Positions 56,392-64,000 of a DNA stretch of 64,000 bases are shown here, one piece after another. Source of the stretch: Saccharina japonica (taxonomy: Eukaryota; Sar; Phaeophyceae; Laminariales; Laminariaceae); the NCBI GenBank assembly GCA_008828725.1, contig MEHQ01001235.1:234530-298529 (forward strand), given 5' to 3'. A model generated the notes under the pieces. It saw only the letters and a program-made list of their open reading frames with translations, had not been told where the DNA came from and did not search any database. The first letter of the stretch is position 1. Each line of letters opens with the position of its first letter. The translations under genes and the position numbers were made by a program.

Positions 56392-56732
56392 CCCTCCCTG
56401 GCTCTTGACAGCAATGCCAAGACGAAAGGACTTTCAAGACAAGCTAGGACCTAACAGCCAGCAACAGTCCCACAGGAGGAAACCCGGCCATCGGATCAAA
56501 ACCCCCTGTATAACTCATATACTCCAAACCATTGCAGTTGAAACAACGGCCGCATTCCAAACGATGACCATGGCCAGAAAATAAGATGCCAAGTGGAGTC
56601 CTACTCACCCATGCCCCTCAAAGTAGCGCGGGGTGGCGATCTGACAAATTATTCCTCGCATAACTCAAACATGGTACATTGGATAATGCTAATACCCCTT
56701 ACTCACCCTCCAACGGCAGATTCAACAAGGAT

Positions 56733-57362
56733 CTACGGTGAAACTTGAAAGGGGTCGCAGCAAGGGATTTCGTCAAAATATCTGCATGCCGGTCTTTCGA
56801 AGCTACGAACTGAATGTCGATCTTCTTCGCACGAAGCAGCTCCCCCAAAAAAATTAAAACGTACGTCGATGTGCTTGCTCCGAGCAGAACTGAGAGGGTT
56901 CTGAGCCAATGCTATGGCTCCTTGGTTATCTTCGAAAACCCGGACACATGATCCGCTTAGCTCTGGACAAATAAACGATAAGACCGCGCCCGCAAACAAA
57001 GCCTCCTTCACCCCTTCACCTAGGGCAACGTACTCTGCTTCTGCTGTGGACAACGTAACACACCTCTGCGTGCTACTTGCCCAACTGACGGCCGCACCCC
57101 CCAGGGTAATTACCGTCCCCGATACCGAGCGCCTATCATTCGCCTTATCAGCATAATCGGCATCACTATACGCATTCAAATCCAGTCCCGAACCCTGCAC
57201 ACAAGTCAATCCCAAACACCTGGTCCCGTGAAGGTACTCCATAATCATCAAAACTGCTCTCCAGTGCCCCTCAGTAGGGTTGTGAGAGTGGCGCGCCACA
57301 GCACGCACAGCGTTGGAAATGTCCGGCCTTGTCATGGTCGACAGCCACATCAAACTTCCCAC
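56733..57362 (-). pseudogene. Copia copy 2 RNase H
   Basis: GSLMWLSTMTRPDISNAVRA, LNAYSDADYADKANDRRSVS, CVTLSTAEAEYVALGEGVKE and VFEDNQGAIALAQNPLSSAR are all in one frame. The frame then shifts near 56850 at an A-run in VRF(H/N)F, so the usual FVASK...HADILTKSL end is out of frame. Confidence 0.88.
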
Positions 57363-57843
57363 AGCCTCCCTGTAAGGCCAGTCACCACCAGGTTCGCCTT
57401 TCTCTCTTGGATCTACTGTAGTTCCATACCAGGGGTAGCGGGGATGTCAGAGGATGAGTTAACGCCAAAAATATTCAACATGCTCTCAATAAACGCCTTC
57501 TGCGTAATCTCCAAAGTCCCCAATTCCCAGGCGCGTTTGAAAGCACAACCAGTGTACCAAGTCAGTTCTCCGAGGTTATTCGTGGGATTTTCGTTTCCAA
57601 CGCGGCATGAAAGTATCGGCATGACTCGTCCGAACCTGCAATCACGATGTCATCCCCATGGACAGCCACGATCAGTTGTACCTTGCCGTCCACAGCCATG
57701 CGAAAAGCACAAGGATCAGTCCTAGACTGCTCCATACCGTACTCTACCACGGTTTCTACCAATAATCCGGCCCACTGCCGTCCACTCTGCTTCAGACCAT
57801 ACAGCGATCGGTTCAGGTGAACGATTTTACCTGACATGTCACC
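57363..57843 (-). pseudogene. Copia copy 2 RT, C-terminal part
   Basis: Begins in gene sense with GDMSGKIVHLNRSLYGLKQS, then WAGLLVETVVEYGMEQSRTD, VHGDDIVIAGSDESC and YTGCAFKRAWELGTLEITQK. The catalytic motif is GDD where copy 3 has VDD. Frameshifts near 57590 and 57420. Confidence 0.87.
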
Positions 57844-58258
57844 ACACCCAAGTATACCGTGAAAAGTCATCGCGCTCAATGAGAGTGTACCGCTTCCTGC
57901 CGAGAGACTCTACCACCTTGGGACCACTCAAACCCACAAACACCCTCCCGAGCTTCTTACCCGCTCGTGTGCAAGTGGATTGCTTGATGCTCTTGCGAAG
58001 CCCCTTCGCCATGGAGCACCCCCTTCATTCTAGCAGGTTTCCCTTGAGGACGATTCCTTGCTGCTCCGCGGTCTTGCGGAGTAGAAACTCGTGGGAGTGT
58101 CCATCCGCGCAGTGGTAGTCGTTGATGTCGATCACGAGCTTACTGGGCTGTTGCCCTGGGGCGAGTACAGTACAGGCATTTTCCCCACTACTGCTGTCGA
58201 CCCGGTAGCCGTAAAGGCTGTACAGGCTCCCACTCAAAGGAAACACGATCGAACGCTT
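57844..58258 (-). pseudogene. Copia copy 2 integrase N-terminal fragment
   Basis: FPLSGSLYSLYGYRVDSSSG, DINDYHCADGHSHEFLLRKT, then GCSMAKGLRKSIKQST, KLGRVFVGLSGPKVVES and YTWV up to the deletion. The first catalytic Asp of VDLSG is Gly. The second Asp and the Glu are deleted. Confidence 0.85.
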
Positions 58259-59835
58259 TTACTTGAGCCGGACTACAATCCCCGAGGGGCGCCCTTCAAA
58301 AGTGTGACCGTTTTTGACGAAAGTGGGCAGGGAAAATAGGTGATAGCGGAGGTCTGGCACGTGCGCAACGTTAGTCATCAGCACTGGCACGAGACCGTTT
58401 CCGGACCGAAAGACAAAGCGAACATCACCGCATCCTTCGATCGAGCGACTTGAACAACCGGCGATGCGCAGTTTTAAGTTCCATCCTCTGTAGTTGAGCA
58501 TGCAATCTGCTGAGGGCGTCATGTGAGTAGACGCTCCACTATCGCAAATCCAGGACTCGTCTCCTATCTGCCAACCTAACTCTCCTTCCCCCATTCTGCC
58601 CGAACCGTCACCGCACTCGCCTGTCTCTTCGACCTTAAAAGCTGAGGCCTGTGCCGATCCATCACCTTCGTCGTATGTCGCCCCAGCCTCGGTCGATACC
58701 GCCAGCACAGCGTCTTCCTTCAACAAGGGGCAGACATCTGCCGTGTGCCCCAATCCGTTGCATCCACTGCACCGCTTCTCTCTACAGTTTGCGACCATAT
58801 GGCCCTTCTTGCCACACGTGAAGCACTTCCCCACGAAAGTACTACCTTCGGTGGCCTTGGTGCTGCTGCCATTGCCACCGGCAGTCGTGGCTGAGTCTCC
58901 ACGGGACTCACCGCTGGGGTTTACACCCCTCTTTCCAGACCTCCTTGGCCGGTATGGCTGACCCTTGGCTGGCCAACCTCGACAATAAGCAGTTTTCCCG
59001 CGTCCCGTCGATCCGAAATCCCGCGAATCATCATCACGAAATATCGTCTCTCCTTCTGCTGTAGTACCTCGTACAGCAGTGATGGGTCCTGCCCCTTGTG
59101 GGCTCTTCCCTACAGCAGCGCTTTTCTCGGCGCTGCCGGACTCCGATTGGCCAATGGCTGCTCCAACAGCAGCAAGAGTCTCTCTTACAGGAGTGGGTTC
59201 TGCCCTTCTCGGGCTATTCCCTACAGCAGCGCTACTCTCGGCGCTGCCGGACTCCGATTGGCCAATGCATGCTCCAACAGCAGCAGTAGTCTCTCTTACA
59301 GGAGTAGGTTTTGCCCCTCTTGAACTATTCTCTACAGCAGCGCTGTGCTTGTAGAAAACATGACGCGAGATGGGCAGATCAAAACCACCACCCAACTCAC
59401 CGCCTGGGAATTCATCTCATTCGCCAGCCTTCCTTGGCTGGCCAGGCTGGCCCCTGGCTGGGCCCACCTCGACAGAAACAGCACCCTCTCTGCGTCCCGT
59501 CGCCCCGATATTGCGTGAGGCATCCCCATGCTAAGTTGTCTCTCTTCCAGCTGCTGTATCTTCTGCACGCCTCCAGCAGCAGACGAAGTTTCTCGTACAG
59601 CAGAGAATGCAGCAGTGGTTCCTGCCCCCGCTGGTCTCTCTCCTACAGCAACGCTGCCCTCAGCGCCGCTGGGCTCTGATCGGCCGTTGTCCGTAATGAA
59701 CTCGGCCATCATGCTCCTTATGACATGCATCGTTGACGCTTGCCAATGCTCCACCACCAGCTGAAACTCGCTTCTCAGCTGTTGAACCTCATATTTGGGA
59801 AGGCCTTGCTCGTCTTGAGCTGACCCGGAAGCCAT
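58259..59835 (-). pseudogene. Copia copy 2 gag and protease
   Basis: The gag start ATG is at 59835 (MASGSAQDEQGLPKYEVQQL). One frameshift at about 59345-59395 separates the first 160 codons from the rest. Then three 37-residue repeats, KCFTCGKKGHMVANCREK and RCSGCNGLGHTADVC (two CX2CX4HX4C knuckles), protease CDSGASTHM. The frame ends at a TAA (TCAGAG to TAAAAG compared with copy 1) at 58259. Nucleic-acid binding by the knuckles is family knowledge. Confidence 0.88.
59100..59345 (-). repeat. 111-bp (37-residue) tandem repeat in Copia gag
   Basis: Units start at about 59100, 59211 and 59322. Each encodes (R)ETxAAVGAxIGQSESGSAE, then xSAAVGxSPxxAxPTPV. They could be spacers; not seen in copy 1 because its gag is truncated there. 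Confidence 0.9.
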
Positions 59836-59891
59836 TATTGACTTCTTGTTCCTGATCTGAAAACATCAAGCTTTTGACAACCACACTAGTG

Positions 59892-60101
59892 TGTTCGTAG
59901 ATTCCAAATATGGATGCCCTGACTGCCCCGCAGTCTGATTATACGTTTCAAGGTCGTTGCATTAGAGGACAGAGATAGAGAGAGGAGAGAGAGCGGAGTG
60001 CTCGAACTCTCCTCCTGCACGAAACATAATTCCATACTAACGCCTGCGAATATATACGCAACCCTCTACAACTTTTATAACTGTCATTACTGACACGATC
60101 C
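59892..60101 (-). repeat. Copia LTR (5' LTR of copy 2, outer end missing)
   Basis: 210 bp matching the other LTRs but ending at GTGATCC-equivalent CACGATCC, without the last ~12 bp that form the TGTTCGTTTG terminus. CTAGCTAGG follows. Confidence 0.9.
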
Positions 60102-60703
60102 TAGCTAGGTTGCACCCCGGCCTCAAAATTTAGAACCGGTAACCGGACCGGATTGTGGGGGGTTCAGACGGAACCGGAACCGGGTACCCGGCCTGCTTTC
60201 AGCCCGGGTACCCGGATTACCACGCACTATTATCTCCCCTTTTAGAGTTTCAGCGGGCCTGAACGGTCCGCCGGCGGCGTGGTAAGGCGGACGGTGGGAG
60301 GGAATGACTTCATTTCGTCTATTCTCTCAATGAATCATGCCAAAGAAAGAAGATGGAAGGCAGAAGGCTGTCTCTTGCAGTATATTCTGAGAGAGAGGTG
60401 TGTGTGTCAAATGTTAAAATACACCACTCACACAGAGACCAGCCAGGCCGCTGGGTTTATATCCCCCTTGTATATCCCCTTCTTTTGTCCCCTTTTTCAC
60501 AGCAGAAAGGAAGTAGGCGGCCTAAGGGAGAATAATTACCCCCCCCCAATGGTCAAATGACTAAGGCAAGCAACAAATGAGTACCCCCCCCCCCCCTTAT
60601 AGCACTCTGTCGCGAATGGTCCACGTTATACACGTCATCCATGTTCTGGCTCATGGCTCATATCATACGTGTGTGTGTCCTGGTAGCTGGTAGGGGTATC
60701 GTC
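60102..60703. other. Spacer between Copia copies 2 and 3
   Basis: Contains GAACCGG/ACCCGGG-rich short palindromic words (60130-60225) and one copy of the dispersed poly-C motif. No gene. Confidence 0.5.
60549..60597 (+). repeat. Dispersed motif next to poly-C, copy 4
   Basis: CAATGGTCAAATGACTAAGG, CAAGCAACAAATGAGTA, then a C-run of about 13. Confidence 0.85.
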
Positions 60704-60929
60704 TGTTCGTTTGGATCGTGTCAGCAACGACGGTTACAAAAGTTGTAGAGGGTTGCGTATATATTCGCAGGCGTTATTGTGGAATTCTTGCCTCGTGCGG
60801 GAGGAGAGTTCGAGCACTCCGCTCTCTCTCCGCTCTCTCTCTCTCGCTCTGTCCTCTAATGCAACGACCTTAAAACATCTCATCAGACTGCTGGGCAGTC
60901 AGGGCATCCAGATTTGCAATCTAGGAACA
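60704..60929 (+). repeat. Copia LTR (5' LTR of copy 3)
   Basis: 226 bp, TGTTCGTTTGGATCGTG to CAATCTAGGAACA; the terminal ACGAACA has one change (AGGAACA). Confidence 0.92.
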
Positions 60930-61530
60930 GCAGAGCGCGCGCTAGGCTTGATTGAGACGGCCGAATGGCGGGCGAACTCCAGGCTCGCGAGCTATACCCG
61001 TGCGCGGCAACTACCNCGCAACTGAGTCGTTGTGGGCTGAAGCGTCGCACTGGGCGTGCGATGCTTTGACACCGTTACGGCAACTCACCACTAACCCCGA
61101 GAGCAAGTCGCCATACGAAGTGGTATGCGAGACCCCCCCCGGTAGTACTTCTACCTTTCTTCAAGCCTGGCTACTGCAAGGTGAAGAGGGAGAACATAGT
61201 CCCAGGCGAAAGCCAGGAGCGTTTTTGCCTTGGCCCTGCACCTAACTACCCCCGAGACTCTGTACGAGTACTGACCAGAAACCGTACCGTACTGATCACG
61301 CGCAACATAACCTGCAGCGCGTGTCGCCTGCACACCTGTACCTGCCCAGATGAANTGACTCCCTGTCTATGGAAGAGCGGGGAGTCCGAGGCAGACGACG
61401 GAAGCACGGTCGGATCGATGTGGTGGGGGGGTGGCGCATGAGCCTGGACGAGGTTTGGCTCGCCTGAACGACCTCGATTTGACGTGGGGGTTCGATCTGG
61501 ACCGTTTTTGAAGGAGCGCGCCCAGCAGGC
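60930..61530 (+). pseudogene. Copia copy 3 integrase tail and start of linker
   Basis: AERALGLIET, TESLWAEASHWACDAL, then LPWPCT- and RTVLITRNIT-type text in alternating frames. Ns at 61016 and 61355. Confidence 0.8.
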
Positions 61531-62149
61531 ACCTGCCGCCGGCGATGCCGGCGACGGGAATTCAGAGACGATGGGTTTGTCTGAAGGGGGCGCGGTGGAC
61601 GCCATTTCTCGGCCCCGGTAGGGAGGGTCGAAACAGCCGAGACGACGGGCTCGTCTCAAGGGGGCGCGGTGGGCGCCTCCTCGGCCCCGGTAGGGAGGGC
61701 GCGAAACAGCCGAGACGACGGACTCGTCTCAAAGGGGGCGCGGTGGGCGCCTCCTCGATCCCGGAGGGAGGGCTCGAAAGCGACCCTGGGCGAGGCATCA
61801 GCCTCCGACATCGACCAAGGGAACGGTGAGGATCTACCCGCGGTCCTGTCGGTGGAGACCAGCTCACGAGCTCTAGCAGCTGAGCGGCTCCCCGCGACAG
61901 TAAGGGCCGAACCCGGGGTCAGAGCCAACGCTTGGAAGGCGAGCCTGCTGAATGCCGGCTAAGGATGAGGCCTGAGGTCGCGGANGCGCTGCTTGCGGAA
62001 GTGTTACAAGTTGACGATGTCTAGGAGAAGGCAGAACAGCACATCCTGGGCGACGGAGGACCACTGGCTCTGATGGCTGGAGGACCTGCAGCAGATAACA
62101 AAGGGGATTAAGCGTGCGCATGCCGAGTGGATTCCTGGAAGACGTAGAA

Positions 62150-63694
62150 CCGCCCCCTCAGTCCGTAGCAAGATGTCGAGCGTTCACAGTACAAAGCGGC
62201 GTGGCAAGAGGCCATGAAGATTGAATTGGACGTCACAAAACGACCGGTACGTTTGGAGCAGCGATGCCGCCGCAAGGGCGGAAACCTGTAGGATCGAAGT
62301 GGGTGTTTACCTATAACACGGACAAGGATGGCCTGGATAGTAAAGACAAAGGCTAGACTTGTGGCTAAAGGGTTTAGCCAGGTGCAGGATGTAGATTACT
62401 TTCAAACGTTCGCACCAACTCCCTCGTCAGCGTCAGTGAAAATTCTGGCAGCTGTTGCCAACGAACACGGTCTGACGATTGTTCATTTCGACGTCGCACA
62501 AGCTTTTGTTCGCGCGAAACTCGACGCGAGATATACATGAAACTANACCGGTGGGTGTGGTGACATGTCAGGCAAGATCGTTCGCCTGAACCGATCGCTG
62601 TATGGTCTGAAGCAGAGTAGACGACAGTGGGCCGGATTATTGGTAGAAACCGTGGTAGAGTACGGTATGGAGCAGTGTAGGACTGATCTTTGTGTTATTC
62701 CCATGGTTGTGGACGGCAAGGTACAACTGATCATTGCTGTTCATGTAGATGACATCGTGATTGCAGGTTCGGACGAGTCATGCAGAGATTTTCATGCCGC
62801 CGTTAGTGAACGAAATTCCCCACGATAACCTCGGAGAACTGACTTGGTACACTGGTTGTGCTTTCAAACGCGACTGGGAATTGGGGACTTTGAGATTACG
62901 CAGAAGGCGTTTATTGAGAGCATGTTAATCGTTTTAGCGTGTAACTCATCCTCTGACATCCCCGCTACCCCTGGTGTGGAACTAGGTCCAAGAGAGGAAG
63001 GCGAACCTGGTGGAGACTGGCCTTACAGGGAGGCTGTGGGCAGTTTGATGTGGTGTCGACCATGACGAGGCCGGACATCTCCAACGCTGTGCGTGCTGTG
63101 GCGCGCACTCTCAACAACCCTACTGAGAGGCACTGGAGAGCAGTTTTGAATGATTATGGGTACCTTCACGGGACCAGGTTTTGGATTGACTGTTTGTGCG
63201 GGGTTCGGGACTGGATTTGAGATGCGTATNGTGATGCCGATTATGCTGATAAAGCGAATGATAGGCGCTCGGTATCGGGGCGGTAATTACCCTGGGGGTG
63301 CGCCGTCAGTTGGGCAAGTAGCACGCAGAGGTGTGTTACGTTGTCCACAGCAGAAGCAGAGTACGTTGCCCTAGGTGAAAGGGGTGAAGGAGGCTTTGTT
63401 CACGGGCGCGGTCTTATCGTTTATTGGTCCAGAGCAAGCGGATCAGTGTGTCCGGGTTTACGAAGATAACCAGGGGCCATAGCATTGGCTCAGAACCCTC
63501 TTAGTTCTGCTCGGAGCAAGTCATATCGACGTCGTTTTCATTTTGTTAGGGGAGCTGCTTCGTGCGGAAGAATCGACATTGAGTTCGTAGCTTCGAAAGA
63601 CCAGCATGCGGATATTTTGACGAAATCCCTTGCTGCGACCCCTTTTAAGCTTCACCGTAGGTTCTTGTTGAATCTGCCGTTGGAGGGTGAGTAA
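62150..63694 (+). pseudogene. Copia copy 3 RT and RNase H
   Basis: KARLVAKGFSQVQDVDYFQT, FAPTPSSASVKILAAVAN, FDVAQAFVRAKL (first catalytic Asp), MSGKIVRLNRSLYGLKQSRR, VHVDDIVIAGSDESC (catalytic VDD, about 62739-62760), YTGCAFKRDWELGTL, then RNase H pieces ending DILTKSLAATPFKLHRRFLL and LPLEGE-stop at 63694. Only this copy keeps the RT region that copies 1 and 2 have lost. Frame is broken repeatedly; Ns at 62546 and 63230. Confidence 0.88.
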
Positions 63695-64000
63695 GGGGTA
63701 TGAGCATTATCCGATGTACCATGTTTGAGTTATGCGAGGAATAATTTGTCAGGTCGCCACCCCGCGCTACTTTGAGGGGCATGGGTGAGTAGGGCACCAC
63801 TTGGCATCTTATTTTTTGGCCATGGTCATCGTTTGGAATGCGGCCGTTGTTTCAACTGCAATGGTTTGGAGAATATGAGTTATACAGGGGTTTTGACCCG
63901 GTGGCCGGGTTTCCTCCTGCGGGACTGTTGTTGGCTGTTAGGTTCTAGCTTGTCTTGAATGTCCTTTCGGTCTTGTCATTGCTGTCAAGAGCCAGGGAGG

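Larger units (their letters stand above)
56164..60101 (-). mobile_element. Copia retrotransposon copy 2, internal IN-RT deletion
   Basis: Reverse orientation with both LTRs. Order (gene sense): 5' LTR, leader, gag from ATG 59835, two zinc knuckles, protease, start of integrase, a jump at 57844-57850 into RT, RNase H, 3' UTR, purine tract, 3' LTR. About 2 kb (integrase catalytic core, linker, first part of RT) is missing. Best preserved gag and RNase H of the three copies. The 5' LTR lacks about 12 bp at its outer end. Confidence 0.93.
60704..64000 (+). mobile_element. Copia retrotransposon copy 3, 5' LTR fused to integrase
   Basis: A complete 5' LTR (60704-60929) is followed at once by GCAGAGCGCGCGCTAGGC, the AERALG codons of the integrase, so leader, gag, protease and two thirds of integrase are missing. 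Linker, RT, RNase H and 3' UTR follow. The window ends at CCAGGGAGG, one or two bases before the expected 3' LTR. Several Ns and many single-base indels relative to copy 1 suggest poor sequence quality as well as decay. Confidence 0.92.

Overview
This is a eukaryotic nuclear window. It has one intron-rich protein gene with GT-AG introns, tRNA-Arg genes with a pol III T-run terminator, several families of LTR retrotransposons, satellites and microsatellites. The gene style (small phase-fitting exons in long introns full of poly-C/poly-G runs) and the Copia/Gypsy protein types resemble a photosynthetic stramenopile such as a brown alga. That placement is inference; nothing in the window proves it. 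Scattered Ns show it comes from a draft assembly.

The only convincing host protein gene lies on the minus strand from 10892 down past the left edge. It is a cation/Ca2+ exchanger of the NCKX/SLC24 type. I could assemble at least eleven exons from conserved motifs, splice sites and phase, most of them very short. Its introns hold a 41-bp minisatellite (7.4-8.3 kb), a hairpin repeat and a dispersed repeat. In alpha repeat 2 the Asp that confers K+ dependence in animal NCKX is Asn.

From 10.9 to 22.9 kb I see no intact gene: small tandem duplications, a decayed Gypsy-like remnant (14.4-16.5 kb) and about three copies of a 1.4-1.6 kb higher-order repeat (17.4-22.2 kb). From 22.9 to 36.3 kb there is a 221-bp satellite ending next to a tRNA-Arg(TCG), a nearly identical 2.58-kb direct duplication that also copies the tRNA, long (TATG)n tracts, a short-motif tandem array, a 0.71-kb inverted duplication joined at an N, a GC hairpin repeated four times, and a tandemly duplicated two-exon sequence of unknown function.

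From 36.8 to 64 kb the window is a retrotransposon cluster. Three related Copia copies (two +, one -) share a 226-bp TGTTCG...CGAACA LTR and each lacks a different internal part. Between copies 1 and 2 lies a decayed Gypsy element interrupted, with a 5-bp target duplication, by a 4.78-kb LTR element that has a Gln-rich coiled-coil ORF and no pol. Next to these are a degenerate tandem repeat field (50.9-52.9 kb) and a foldback-type inverted-repeat element (54-56.1 kb). None of the elements looks autonomous.
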